A stretch of 52,756 nucleotides of DNA from Haloimpatiens lingqiaonensis (GTDB lineage Bacteria; Bacillota; Clostridia; Clostridiales; Clostridiaceae), in contig NZ_CABDWS010000011.1 in the NCBI RefSeq assembly GCF_901447495.1, positions 1 through 52,756 on the forward strand. Direction: 5' to 3'. This document shows positions 27,882-37,302 of this stretch, one piece after another. Position numbers and translations under genes: made by a program. Each line of letters opens with the position of its first letter. The stretch's first letter is position 1. The notes beneath the pieces were generated by a model that saw only the letters and a program-made list of their open reading frames with translations, did not search any database and was not told where the DNA came from.

Positions 27882-28198
27882 ATTTATTACCTCGTTTTTT
27901 AAACTTATTATACACCCAATAGTAAAAAATTGCGACGCAATTTTATAATTGACAGTGGATAATGGACAATGGACAATTATTAGGTACTAGGTACTGGGTG
28001 CTAGGTACTAGGTACTAGGTACTAGGTGCTAGGTACTAGGAAAGGGGGAAAGGATATAACTGATTCATTTAATGCAATAGTTATACCTTTTCTTTTAAAC
28101 GCTTTAAAAATCTTTTATTGGCGATAGCCAGTCTAAATACGTAAGTAGGATTAGGATTTATATATAAGAATGTATAACCATTCTTGATAAATTGGATT
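27882..28198. repeat. Gap with heptamer repeats and an inverted modular-repeat copy
   Basis: 27982-28039 holds about eight tandem seven-base units of AGGTACT/AGGTGCT. 28048-28143 carries a hairpin plus the conserved box and matches 9978-10072 in reverse over about 95 bases. It lies downstream of the kinase gene and may terminate it. No gene is seen. Confidence 0.8.
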
Positions 28199-28696
28199 TT
28201 ATACCTCTGATATATCTTTTATAATTATATCTACGGTTTCATCTACACTTAAATCTTTAGTTAAAATCTTTTCTTTAATAATTTCAATAAAATCCTTCTC
28301 ATTCCACCATCGTTTCATATCATTTTCTCCAAACTCATTACAATTTGGTTTTGTTTTATGACGTACTATAGTTTCTTCAAAAGGAATATCATAGTAATAA
28401 GCAAATATTTTATCTTTAAATTGAAACTTTGCAAGTTCAAATAATGTTTGATACCAACTAGAATTTAAAATTCCTTCTAGTATAACAATATCACAATTAT
28501 CTTTCCCATATAAAATGAGTTCTTTAATAAGTGGTAATGCTTTTGTATCAATACCATCATGTACACGTAGAATATCTCGGCGAATAACATCCTGTGAAAT
28601 AAGCATAATATTATGACCTAATTTTTGTTGTAACGTTTTTGCCACCGTAGTTTTACCACTACCTGAATTTCCTCTAATAATAATTAATTTACACAT
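28199..28696 (-). CDS. P-loop kinase-like protein, 165 aa
   Basis: The N-terminus carries a Walker A motif (RGNSGSGKTTVAKTLQ) and a later ISQDVIRRD typical of zeta-toxin/chloramphenicol-phosphotransferase-like kinases, followed by IVILEGIL. Substrate unknown. ATG at 28696 has AGGTGG five bases upstream; the GTG frame start at 28705 overlaps that site. It stands alone without an antitoxin-like partner, so I do not call it a toxin. Confidence 0.8.
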   Translation of the reverse strand: MCKLIIIRGNSGSGKTTVAKTLQQKLGHNIMLISQDVIRRDILRVHDGIDTKALPLIKELILYGKDNCDIVILEGILNSSWYQTLFELAKFQFKDKIFAYYYDIPFEETIVRHKTKPNCNEFGENDMKRWWNEKDFIEIIKEKILTKDLSVDETVDIIIKDISEV

Positions 28697-28911
28697 AACA
28701 ACCACCTATAAATTAGTATTTATACATTAAATTTTTTAGTAAATTCATTTTTGATATATCTGTCATTAATCTGTTAATTTTTTCATCACGGGTATACATA
28801 ACAGTAAAAGGTTTATCAGTATCGATGGTAGTTCTTCATTCTAATTCAAATCTCCCCTACAAATTACTATTATTGAATCACTAGCAATCTTTGAATCCCA
28901 ATATAAGAATA

Positions 28912-29247
28912 TTACTCTGAAATTATCTCAATATTAGATATGGAATCAATTCTTAGAATTCTTATTTTAGCACATCCCTTTTTATCTATATAAGAAATTT
29001 TTATCCATTCATCATCAGCATCTAGCACTGAACAATTTACTTCTACATTTCCACTAAAAAGTATTGCCTCCTCTGTTTTTATTTTACATTCTTTCCCTAT
29101 AAGTGAAGTTATTATATTTGACATCACACAACCCCCTCTCTGATTTCTTTCAAGTTTTTTTACTTTACTTTCAAGCTTTTTTATTTTCCCTGGATATGAA
29201 GAATAAAGTATAATACAAATAAAACAAATCCAAATCATCCACTCCAA
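28912..29247 (-). CDS. Hypothetical membrane-anchored small protein, possibly two products
   Basis: The 111-residue frame starts at TTG (GGGGGTG upstream) with one membrane segment (about 4-18) and a basic coiled stretch. Its second half begins with Met42, preceded by its own strong site GAGAGGGGG eight bases upstream. That half (about 70 residues, MSNIITSLIGKECKIKTEEA...) looks like an independent small beta-rich fold. Either one fused protein or two nested products is possible. Function unknown. Confidence 0.6.
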   Translation of the reverse strand: MEWMIWICFICIILYSSYPGKIKKLESKVKKLERNQRGGCVMSNIITSLIGKECKIKTEEAILFSGNVEVNCSVLDADDEWIKISYIDKKGCAKIRILRIDSISNIEIISE

Positions 29248-29572
29248 AACTTCACCCCCTATTATTAGTAGCTAACTCCACGATATACAACAATTATGAA
29301 TTAACTTATTTTTCAATTATATCATACTTTTAGGAGCAATTATCATAAAAGTGTTTGCTGCTTTATTGTTTAATATACACTTAAAGTTGAATTCTATATT
29401 TTGTTTTTCATGAGTCTTTTATTTTAATAAATATCATATAACTTTTCGAACGGCTCCGCCTAAAAAAGATTATGAGCGCTTCCTTTTTATAAATTAAAGA
29501 TTTTCTAAAGAAAATGAATAAAATCCATATTAATTGATATTTGATATTTGATATCTGATATTTATTATTTAT

Positions 29573-29603
29573 ATATTTAACCTGGCTACCGCTAATAAAA
29601 GAT
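29573..29603 (-). repeat. Conserved box of the modular repeat family, inverted
   Basis: On the minus strand AATCTTTTATTAGCGGTAGC... between a hairpin (29620-29672) and GATATTT heptamers (29534-29561). Confidence 0.6.
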
Positions 29604-29733
29604 TTAAGTTAAGTCCCAAAAATAGCTAACACAATTTCACAACGTGAAATTATGTTAGCTATCTTTTTTACATTCTAAAATTTTTCGTAATGAAATGAAG
29701 AAAAATTATCCTTTAGTAGGCTGTTTTCTCCCT

Positions 29734-30006
29734 GTGACGATATACGCATGACCTGAAAAATCTGCTTTTAATGGAGTGATAAATGTGAAATTTAGGACTA
29801 TTGAACTAGCCTTAGAACTTCTTTATTTGTCCATTTAAAGCACCGTTAAGAAGTTTTCATTGCCTGAGCGAGGCACGAGTGAGTTTGAAAACTTTAGGGG
29901 CTTTAAATGGACAAATATTAGAAGTTCTTGGCGTACTGTTCACAGTCCAAAATTTCACATTTATCACGGAATTAAAAGCAGATTTTTCCTATGCCACTTC
30001 CGTCAC
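29734..30006. repeat. Long imperfect palindrome, 273 bp, just after pgi
   Basis: The ends GTGACG/CGTCAC pair, and so do AAAAATCTGCTTTTAAT with its complement near the right end, GTGATAAATGTGAAATTT with AAATTTCACATTTATCAC (one mismatch), and TTTGTCCATTTAAAGC with GCTTTAAATGGACAAA. The centre has a smaller GC-rich hairpin. It begins 12 bases from the pgi stop. A short plus-strand frame inside it is not a gene. Confidence 0.9.
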
Positions 30007-30017
30007 AATTTTCTTAT

Positions 30018-31367
30018 TTAAAGTCTTTTCTCAAGTTCTTCTTTCATGTCTTCGTAGCCTGGTTTTCCAAGAAGAGCAAACATATTTTTCTTGTATGCTT
30101 CAACACCTGGTTGATTAAATGGATTTACTCCTAATAAATATCCACTTATACCGCAAGCTTTTTCAAAGAAATATACCATATATCCAAAATAGTATGGTGT
30201 TAATTCTGGTACATTTAAAACTATATTAGGAACTCCGCCATCATTATGGGCAAGTAATGTTCCTCTAAATGCTTGCTTATTTACATAATCCATATCTTTT
30301 TCTGCAAGGAAGTTTAGTCCGTCTAAATCTTCTTCAATAGCTTTTATTTGAATATTTTTTCTTGGACTTTCTACATTTATAACAGTTTCAAATAGGTTTC
30401 TTAATCCATCTTGAATGTATTGTCCCATAGAGTGAAGGTCTGTTGAAAAATCTGCCGCTGCTGGGAATATTCCTTTTCCATCTTTTCCTTCACTTTCGCC
30501 GTATAATTGTTTCCACCACTCACCAAAATAATGAACTGATGGCTCGTAATTTATCATCATTTCTACTGTTTTTCCTTTGTTATATAATGCATTTCTTGCT
30601 GCTGCATATTTATAGCAATCATTATTATTTATATCATCATCACTGTATTTTTCTTTTGCATCTCTTGCTCCATTAAGCATCTCTTCTATATCTATTCCAG
30701 CTACCGCTATTGGTAAAAGTCCCACTGCTGTTAAAACAGAGAATCTTCCTCCTACATCATCAGGAACTACAAAAGTTTCATAACCTTCATTATCTGCTAA
30801 AGTTTTAAGTGCTCCTTTTTTCTTATCTGTAGTTGCAAATATTCTTTCTTTAGCTCCGGCTTTTCCATATTTCTTTTCTAAAAGCTCTTTAAATATTCTA
30901 AAGGCTATGGCTGGTTCTGTAGTGGTACCTGATTTTGATATTACATTAACTGATATGTCCATGTCTTCTACTGTTTCTAATAAATCTGCCATGTATGTAG
31001 AGCTTATATTATTTCCTACATAAAATATTAGAGGATTTTTTCTTTTTTCTTTAGCTAATGAATTATTAAATGTATGACTTAACATTTCTATAGCTGCTCT
31101 TGCACCTAAATATGATCCACCTATACCTATAACTATTAAGGCTTCTGAATTACTTCTTATTTTATCTGCAGCCTTTTTTATCCTTTGAAATTCATCTTTG
31201 TCATAGTTAACTGGCAACTCTACCCAGCCTAAAAAATCATTTCCCTCTCCTGTGCCCTTATGAAGCATTTGGTGAGCAGCTGTTACCATTGGCTGAAGAT
31301 TCATTATTTCCTGTTCCTTTAAATAAGAACTTGTTTTACTTAAGTCTAATTTTAATCCCTTTACCAT
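30018..31367 (-). CDS. pgi: Glucose-6-phosphate isomerase
   Basis: Interconverts glucose-6-phosphate and fructose-6-phosphate. At 449 residues it is the bacterial/clostridial short form. Visible are [26 protein letters not shown] (phosphate-binding), [16 protein letters not shown], and [13 protein letters not shown] with the catalytic Glu region. AGGAGG is six bases before the ATG. Long palindromes flank both sides. It is monocistronic. Confidence 0.96.
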   Translation of the reverse strand: MVKGLKLDLSKTSSYLKEQEIMNLQPMVTAAHQMLHKGTGEGNDFLGWVELPVNYDKDEFQRIKKAADKIRSNSEALIVIGIGGSYLGARAAIEMLSHTFNNSLAKEKRKNPLIFYVGNNISSTYMADLLETVEDMDISVNVISKSGTTTEPAIAFRIFKELLEKKYGKAGAKERIFATTDKKKGALKTLADNEGYETFVVPDDVGGRFSVLTAVGLLPIAVAGIDIEEMLNGARDAKEKYSDDDINNNDCYKYAAARNALYNKGKTVEMMINYEPSVHYFGEWWKQLYGESEGKDGKGIFPAAADFSTDLHSMGQYIQDGLRNLFETVINVESPRKNIQIKAIEEDLDGLNFLAEKDMDYVNKQAFRGTLLAHNDGGVPNIVLNVPELTPYYFGYMVYFFEKACGISGYLLGVNPFNQPGVEAYKKNMFALLGKPGYEDMKEELEKRL

Positions 31368-31504
31368 ATTTTACCTCCTATAAAACTCTGTATATACAAA
31401 AATTTTAGTTTATATATAAAAATAAATCAAGCTATGTAAACCTTTGTATAATGTATTTTTAAATTATTTTTCCCATAAGTCAAAATTCAATACACATAGA
31501 ACAA

Positions 31505-31556
31505 AAGGCCATGCATGAATTGGGGAATAAATCCCCTTATATGCATAGCCTTTTAT
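31505..31556. terminator. Bidirectional terminator upstream of pgi
   Basis: AAAGGC(C)ATGCAT and ATGCATAGCCTTT pair around an inner GGGG/CCCC stem, with T-rich tails on both strands. It abuts repeat copy 4. Confidence 0.65.
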
Positions 31557-31558
31557 TT

Positions 31559-31692
31559 ATAAACAGATCTATAACCTTCAGATGGAGTTTTTACTCCAAC
31601 TGAAGCTAAGAGATCGTTATCCAGGGACGTAGCTGCCGTTATCTTCCACTTTGTTAGAAGTGGGAGTGTTACGGCAGGTAGTCATCGGATAA
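31559..31692 (+). repeat. 134-bp two-hairpin repeat, copy 4
   Basis: Same element and orientation. Hairpin 1 has 5' arm CTATAACCTTCAG and variant 3' arm CTGAAGCTAAGAG, the reverse complement of the variant 5' arm in copies 3 and 6. Confidence 0.95.
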
Positions 31693-31753
31693 CTCTACTT
31701 TTTATAGCAATCTTTTTCTGGTGCATTTATATGAATTTTTATTTCATATTGAC

Positions 31754-31923
31754 ATGATTATCCCACAAAAAGCATTACATTGCTTGAATTATGAAATTTC
31801 TCTGTAATGAGTTGTATAAGAAGCTACGGAACTATTTAAATTTATTGCTCCTAGCTCTTATGCAAGTCATGGATGAGAAATTTCATAATTCCACTGCATT
31901 GTACCTTTTTGTGGGATAATCAT
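31754..31923. repeat. Long imperfect palindrome, 170 bp, before the heptad protein stop
   Basis: The outer arms ATGATTATCCCACAAAAAG and CTTTTTGTGGGATAATCAT are perfect. GAATTATGAAATTTCTC and GAGAAATTTCATAATTC form a second perfect block, with weaker pairing towards the centre. It starts 12 bases past the 31935 stop and probably serves as its terminator. The sequence is unlike the palindrome at 29734. Confidence 0.9.
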
Positions 31924-31934
31924 TAACATAGCTT

Positions 31935-34625
31935 TTATTTAATGTGGAACAAGTTCTTTATCCAAGCTATGAATCCACCTTCTTCTTTTTTGTCTTCCTT
32001 TTTAACCTCTTCTTTTTTATCTGGAAGTTTTATTTCATCTGTTTTCATTACAAACTTAACTTTTCCTTCCATGTCTTCTGTAACTCCTGTAAAGCTTTCA
32101 TATTCATCAGATAGCTTCACTATATTGTCCTTTATATCTATTAACTTTTCTATATCTGTTGTCTTTCCTTTTAATTCAGAATATATTTTATTTATACCCT
32201 CATCATTAAATTTCTTCATACCTGATGATAGAGTATCTAATCCATCATATAATTGATTAGAGCCCTCTGCCAATTGTTGTACTCCATTAGATAGCTGTGG
32301 TAGTGCATTTATTAAGCTTCTAGCCTGCTCTACATTTTTTTGTTCCAATGCACTTTGCATTACTTCTAATATTTTTTCACTATCATTTAAATCTCTTTGC
32401 ATGCTCTTTATTTTACCACTTAATTGTGATAAGTTTTTCACATTATTTTTAGCTAAACCTTTTTCTATATTATTGGTTATACGTTCAGCTTTATTTATAT
32501 CCTCTTCTAAAGTGTTTATTTTATTTAAAGTTCCATCCATTCCACCATTAGCATTTATTAAAGATTTAATGTTTGCTATATTTTTCTTATTAGCTTCCAT
32601 AGATAATACAACTGGTTTCAATTCTTCAATGTACTTTAAATTTTCAGGCTTTAATGCCTTTTGAGCTGCTTCTATACCTTCTTTGTTTTTGTCTAACTCA
32701 CCTTTAAAGCCTTTTAGCTGTGGCATTATAGCATCAATGTACTGAACACTACCCTCTACTCCTTTTAAATATGGACTAATACCATTCATTCCCTTGAATA
32801 ATTCGTTAGCTTTTGGCATTACAGTAGAAGTTACATAATCCATGCTAGCTGGAAGTGCTGCTAATAATGGTGCCACTTCTTTTAAATTTGCCTGTAATCC
32901 TGATAATTTTTCTAAATTCTTTTTAGCTTCGTCAAGTTTTGGAGCTGAAGCAATTAATCCATTACGCATTTGACTAGAAGCACCTATAATTGTAATTAAT
33001 TGTGTCTTTTCATCATCAGTTAAGGATGGATTCTCCTTTACTTTTGCAATTAATATTTGTCCCTTATCTTTTTCTAAAAACTTAGTAGCGTTTATAAATT
33101 CCATTGCTCCTGTATTTTGTGCCTCTAAGAACTGCTTCATATTATCCAAGTTTACTTTAGACAATTCTGAACTAGCATTTATTAATCCATTTGCTTTATC
33201 TTTATTATTTGCAAGTCCCATAATAGGTTTTAGCTGTTCAGCTTTCAAGTAGGTTCCTAACTCATTAGCATCCTTTGCCATTTTTAAAATAACATCTTTA
33301 TTTTGAGCTAAATTTATAAGTGGATCTATCTTTTTAAGCTCTATTCCATTATAAAGTGTAGCTGCTTTATTTGCTAAACCTACTAAACTATCTGAGTACT
33401 TTAAAACACCCATTAAAGGTTGAAGTTTTCCCATACCTATATTTGATAATTTATCTGCATCATTCATAAGCTTAGTCATATTATTTAAGTTTTCTTTTTT
33501 CTTCAATTCCTTAACACTTGGAAGCTGCATTATAGATTTAATACCTAATTTTTTATAATCTGCTAATGACGCTTCAATAAATTGCTCTACATTTTCATCC
33601 TGAAACACTTTTCCTAAATCTTTTGCGAAAAAAGCATCTTCTATAAGTTTTCTTTCTTTTTCTACATTTTCTTGTGATTTTATAAGGGCAATTTTATCCT
33701 GCTCCTTATTCATCATGCCTTTAACGCCGCTTACCTTATTATTAGCCTCATTAAGACCATCTTTTAACTTCTGACTTCCATCTTTTAATTTAAAGCTGCC
33801 ATCTTCTAATTGTGTGCTGGCATCTTTTAATTTATCTAATCCTTCAAAAAGTTCATCGAAATTTTTAGCATCCTTAAATTCCTTAACCTCTGGGATTTTA
33901 GGTGTTGCTGTCATCATAATAGGTCCCATTTCAAAATTCTTTACTTCTGCTGTTATCTCTAAGCTATCTTTTAAATCTATTAAGTCTTCTACATCTTTAT
34001 TTATACTTAAACTTTCCTTTAATCCTGGTAATGCTATAAAAGTTATTGCTTGATTGTTTCCATCAGAAACAACCTCTCCACTATTAACTTTTACATTTGA
34101 AAACTTATCCATAGGTAAATTAACTATAGTGGCAGTAGTAAATGGAGTATATATTTTTCTTTCCTCGCCTTTTATATTTACAGTTTTATAGGACTTGTTT
34201 TCATAATTTACTTTTATTTTTATTTGTCCTGATTTACCTACTATATCTTTAGGATTAACTTCCTGTCCATCTAATTCATATTTTATAGAAACTTTTATTG
34301 GAAGTTCTTTTTCTGTTTTTCCTTGATAAAATATATCCTTTTTATCCGTATTCCAAGTAAGTTTTTCTCCATCTATATCAGGTTTTTCTTCACCTTTTAC
34401 ATTCTTTATATCCTTTAAGACTGTCTTATCTTCTATACTTCCCTTTGCATCATCTCTGTGTAGCCAATCACTTACTATCTTTTCTTTAACTTCTCCGTCT
34501 ACACCTAAAGTTACATATACAGATTCATCCTTTTGAATTAATTCCTTTGCATAAACAGCATTAGAACTTAGTATTGTTCCCACCATAACTAAACTTATAA
34601 CTTTTTTTGACATACTCTTTTTCAA
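31935..34625 (-). CDS. Secreted coiled-coil heptad-repeat protein, YhgE/Pip-like partner of MMPL exporter
   Basis: An 896-residue protein with a signal peptide (about 1-26, ending AVYA), a beta-rich N-terminal region to about 260, then long helices. Two clusters show the L-x-x-G/D-G heptads typical of YhgE-type proteins: LEDGSFKLKDGSQKLKDGL near 275 and GVQQLAEGSNQLYDGLDTL near 790. A long divergent helical region lies between. No transmembrane domain is evident, unlike full YhgE. The start is TTG with GAGGGG six bases upstream. It is the second gene after the MMPL exporter (25-base gap) and probably works with it at the cell surface. Confidence 0.8.
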   Translation of the reverse strand: MKKSMSKKVISLVMVGTILSSNAVYAKELIQKDESVYVTLGVDGEVKEKIVSDWLHRDDAKGSIEDKTVLKDIKNVKGEEKPDIDGEKLTWNTDKKDIFYQGKTEKELPIKVSIKYELDGQEVNPKDIVGKSGQIKIKVNYENKSYKTVNIKGEERKIYTPFTTATIVNLPMDKFSNVKVNSGEVVSDGNNQAITFIALPGLKESLSINKDVEDLIDLKDSLEITAEVKNFEMGPIMMTATPKIPEVKEFKDAKNFDELFEGLDKLKDASTQLEDGSFKLKDGSQKLKDGLNEANNKVSGVKGMMNKEQDKIALIKSQENVEKERKLIEDAFFAKDLGKVFQDENVEQFIEASLADYKKLGIKSIMQLPSVKELKKKENLNNMTKLMNDADKLSNIGMGKLQPLMGVLKYSDSLVGLANKAATLYNGIELKKIDPLINLAQNKDVILKMAKDANELGTYLKAEQLKPIMGLANNKDKANGLINASSELSKVNLDNMKQFLEAQNTGAMEFINATKFLEKDKGQILIAKVKENPSLTDDEKTQLITIIGASSQMRNGLIASAPKLDEAKKNLEKLSGLQANLKEVAPLLAALPASMDYVTSTVMPKANELFKGMNGISPYLKGVEGSVQYIDAIMPQLKGFKGELDKNKEGIEAAQKALKPENLKYIEELKPVVLSMEANKKNIANIKSLINANGGMDGTLNKINTLEEDINKAERITNNIEKGLAKNNVKNLSQLSGKIKSMQRDLNDSEKILEVMQSALEQKNVEQARSLINALPQLSNGVQQLAEGSNQLYDGLDTLSSGMKKFNDEGINKIYSELKGKTTDIEKLIDIKDNIVKLSDEYESFTGVTEDMEGKVKFVMKTDEIKLPDKKEEVKKEDKKEEGGFIAWIKNLFHIK

Positions 34626-34650
34626 TGTAATCCCCTCTTTTCCTTTCTAA

Positions 34651-36744
34651 TTAAGCTGTTTTTTCATCTAACTTTTGTTGTTGACCACTTTTCCACTTTA
34701 TGGTTGTAGCGTTTATAAATTTCTCACAAACTATAAGTATTGATGGAAGGATAAACAATATTACTCCCATACTTATAAGTGCTCCTCTTGCAATCATTCC
34801 ACATAATGTTTTTATTAAATCCATATTAGATACTATTCCAACACTTGCTGTAGCTGCAAAGAAGGTAAGTCCACTGGTTACTATAGATTTTGCCGTACCC
34901 TTAACAGTTATTGTTGCAGCTTCAAATCTATCATATCCGTTCCTTATTTCTTCTCTAAATCTAGTAGTCATTAATATTGCATAATCTACTGTAGCTCCAA
35001 GCTGTATACATCCTATTACAATAGATGCTATGAATGGTATTGTAGTTCCTGTATAGAATGGTATTCCCATGTTTATAAATATAGCTAATTCTATAGCTGA
35101 AACTAATAAAATAGGGATTGATATAGACTTAAATAATATTAATATTATGGCAAATATAGCTGCTATAGAAACCACACTTACATGTTTAAAATCCTTATCT
35201 GCAATTTCTATTAGATCCTTAGTAAGTGGTCCTTCACCTGCTACCATTGCACCTTTATCGTAGCTCTTAACTATTTTATTAACTTCATCTATTTGAGCAT
35301 TTTCTTCATCTCTTGCTGCCTTATATTTTGAATTTGCAAGTATTAAATTATATCCACCTTGTTTGAATATATCTCTTATATCCTTTGGTATAAAGCTCTC
35401 TGGTATTGATGAACCTATAAACTTATCATAGGAAAGAACTTTTTCTATACCATCCACTTTTTCAAGTTTATCTACCATCTCTTTAACCTTATAACCTTCT
35501 AATTTATCATTTACTAATATAAAGTGAGTGGTTGTCATATTATATTCTTTCTTAAGTTTATTTGTAGCAACTATTGATTCCATGTCCTTTGGAAGAGATT
35601 CGTCTAAGTTGTAATAAACTTTTGTGTGATTATTTCCATACACTGCTGGTATGAACAATAAAAGAAATAGTGCTATAAAAGCTTTATATTTCTTTGTAAC
35701 TAAATTAGCCACCTTGTTAAATTCAGGCAAAACAGTCTTATGACTAAATTTATGAATAGGTTTATCAAATATCAATATAAGCGCTGGTAAAACAGTAACT
35801 GTAGATATTACACCTAATACAACGCCTTTAGCCATTACAATTCCTATATCTTTACCTAAAGCCAAGGTCATAACGCATAGTGCTAAAAATCCTGCTATGG
35901 TTGTAAGAGAACTTCCTGTTATAGAAACTATAGTATTTGCTATAGCATCTGCCATGGCTTCATTTTTATCTTCTAGTTTTTCTCTTTCTTCATCATATCT
36001 GTGAAGTAAGAATATGGAGTAGTCCATAGTAACTCCAAGCTGCAATACCGCTGCTAGTGCTTTGGTAACATAAGATATTTGTCCAAAGAATATATTAGTT
36101 CCAAAATTATAAAGTATAGCTAATCCTATAGCTGCTAAAAATATAAATGGTATAATTACTGATTTCATGGTAAGACTAAGTACTATTACCGAAAATACAA
36201 CTGCAAGTAAAACATAAAATGGAGTTTCTTTGTCTGCTAAATCCTTTGTATCCTTAACTATAGCTGACATACCACTTAAAAAGCACTGTTTATTAGTTAA
36301 TTTTCTTATGTCCCTTATAGCTTGTTGCGTATTTTCTGAAGATGGTGATTCATTAAACTTAATAATAAGCATTGTAGAATTACCACTATAAAAAGACTTT
36401 CTAGCATCATCTGGTAGTATTTCCTTTGGGATAGTAGTATCTAAAACATCATCTATCCATATTACTTTATTTACCCCTTCTACCTTGGATACTTTTTCTT
36501 TAATCTTTACTATATCCTTAGGCTCCATGTCTTCAATTATTAGCATTGAAGTTGCCGCATCTGAGTACTTCTTATCTAATATTTCTTGTCCTTTCATGGA
36601 ATCTAAGTTTTGAGGCAAATAAGTTAATAAATCATAATTTATCCTTGTGGATATCATTCCATAAAGAGCAGGAAACATAAGTAATATAGATATAATTACT
36701 ACTAAAATCCTGTTTTTGGCTATAAACCTCCCAAACTTTTTCAT
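34651..36744 (-). CDS. MMPL/RND-type transporter
   Basis: A 697-residue exporter with twelve predicted membrane helices in two halves, each with a large extracellular loop and a sterol-sensing-like five-helix bundle. The repeated signature LGVTMDYSIFLLHRYDEE (first half) and LGATVDYAILMTTRFREE (second half) contains the acidic residues used for proton coupling. Families of this type move lipids, fatty acids or hydrophobic compounds out. GGGAG precedes the ATG. It leads the operon, controlled by the promoter at 36946-36973. Confidence 0.92.
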   Translation of the reverse strand: MKKFGRFIAKNRILVVIISILLMFPALYGMISTRINYDLLTYLPQNLDSMKGQEILDKKYSDAATSMLIIEDMEPKDIVKIKEKVSKVEGVNKVIWIDDVLDTTIPKEILPDDARKSFYSGNSTMLIIKFNESPSSENTQQAIRDIRKLTNKQCFLSGMSAIVKDTKDLADKETPFYVLLAVVFSVIVLSLTMKSVIIPFIFLAAIGLAILYNFGTNIFFGQISYVTKALAAVLQLGVTMDYSIFLLHRYDEEREKLEDKNEAMADAIANTIVSITGSSLTTIAGFLALCVMTLALGKDIGIVMAKGVVLGVISTVTVLPALILIFDKPIHKFSHKTVLPEFNKVANLVTKKYKAFIALFLLLFIPAVYGNNHTKVYYNLDESLPKDMESIVATNKLKKEYNMTTTHFILVNDKLEGYKVKEMVDKLEKVDGIEKVLSYDKFIGSSIPESFIPKDIRDIFKQGGYNLILANSKYKAARDEENAQIDEVNKIVKSYDKGAMVAGEGPLTKDLIEIADKDFKHVSVVSIAAIFAIILILFKSISIPILLVSAIELAIFINMGIPFYTGTTIPFIASIVIGCIQLGATVDYAILMTTRFREEIRNGYDRFEAATITVKGTAKSIVTSGLTFFAATASVGIVSNMDLIKTLCGMIARGALISMGVILFILPSILIVCEKFINATTIKWKSGQQQKLDEKTA

Positions 36745-36766
36745 TATTTCATCTCCCTTTTAAAAT

Positions 36767-36811
36767 TTATCCGATAGCTCTCTACCGTAATACTTCTATC
36801 TTTTATTAAAG
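36767..36811 (-). repeat. Decayed inverted copy of the 134-bp repeat
   Basis: TTATCCGATAGCTCTCTACCG... followed by TAATACTTCTATC resembles, with many substitutions, the complement of the repeat's right end (TTATCCGATGACTACCTGCC...). It is the only copy in the opposite orientation and appears truncated. Confidence 0.55.
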
Positions 36812-36917
36812 TGTGTAATGGATGAGTCATCTCCTTATAATTGCTTTAATAAATTTCACATAAAATAACTTAAATACTGATGAATCATCTCCCAACAATT
36901 ATTTTAAATGCTATATA

Positions 36918-36930
36918 TGACTTATAGTCA
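36918..36930. promoter_or_regulatory. Palindromic operator TGAC-N5-GTCA, downstream site
   Basis: ATGACTTATAGTCAT is a 15-base palindrome just after the start point of the MMPL promoter. With the site at 36960 it forms a TetR-like operator pair. Confidence 0.75.
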
Positions 36931-36945
36931 TTTATTACACTTACT

Positions 36946-36973
36946 ATTATATTCCTTAATGACCATTAGTCAA
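36946..36973 (-). promoter_or_regulatory. Sigma-A promoter of the MMPL operon
   Basis: On the minus strand TTGACT, a 16-base spacer and TATAAT. The transcript would have a leader of about 195 bases containing a decayed repeat and two near-copies of GGGAGATGA. Confidence 0.85.
36960..36972. promoter_or_regulatory. Palindromic operator TGAC-N5-GTCA overlapping -35
   Basis: AATGACCATTAGTCAA has the same half-sites and five-base centre as 36918 and covers the -35 box, so a bound repressor would block RNA polymerase. No TetR-type gene lies in the window. Confidence 0.75.
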
Positions 36974-37054
36974 TATATATAGTAAAAATTTTTTGTGAAT
37001 ATTTTATTTACAATTCATAAATTTTTAAAGGTTTAGTGTTATTAGATTAACTCC

Positions 37055-37158
37055 TTCATTATCAAGGCAATATAAGAGTTAATACTAATGTCTTGCTGGT
37101 ATCAACTCACGTCCGCTAACTTTTCATTATCAATGCAATATAAAAATTAGTACCTATG
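37055..37158. repeat. Imperfect direct repeat between oppA and the MMPL operon
   Basis: TTCATTATCAAGGCAATATA (37055) and TTCATTATCAATGCAATATA (37123) begin about 36-base related units. It is intergenic, role unknown. Confidence 0.6.
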
Positions 37159-37248
37159 ACTCAACAGGTAAAAACTATATCCTGCATAATTCTCAACAGG
37201 ATATAAAAGTTAATAATTTAATTTTGTGCATTTAGACGCAAAAAAGGA

Positions 37249-37282
37249 ATCAGTTCATATATAAATAAAAACTGATTCCCTT
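37249..37282 (-). terminator. Terminator of the oppA-like gene
   Basis: GGAATCAGTT pairs with ACTGATTCC; on the minus strand the tail is TTTTTTG. Confidence 0.75.
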
Positions 37283-37302
37283 TATCTGAATTTTATTTAA
37301 TC

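Larger units (their letters stand above)
29248..30017. other. Gap with modular repeats and a long palindrome
   Basis: No convincing gene. 29490-29710 contains heptamers, an inverted box (29573-29603) and a hairpin (29620-29672), together an inverted relative of 9240-9490. 29734-30006 is the palindrome listed separately. Confidence 0.7.

Noticed and set aside
28199-28696. P-loop kinase as a zeta-type toxin
   Set aside because: There is no epsilon-like antitoxin next to it, and many housekeeping small-molecule kinases share the same motif.
29879-30118. 79-codon plus-strand frame in front of pgi
   Set aside because: It lies inside the long palindrome and runs into the antisense of pgi, with no ribosome site.
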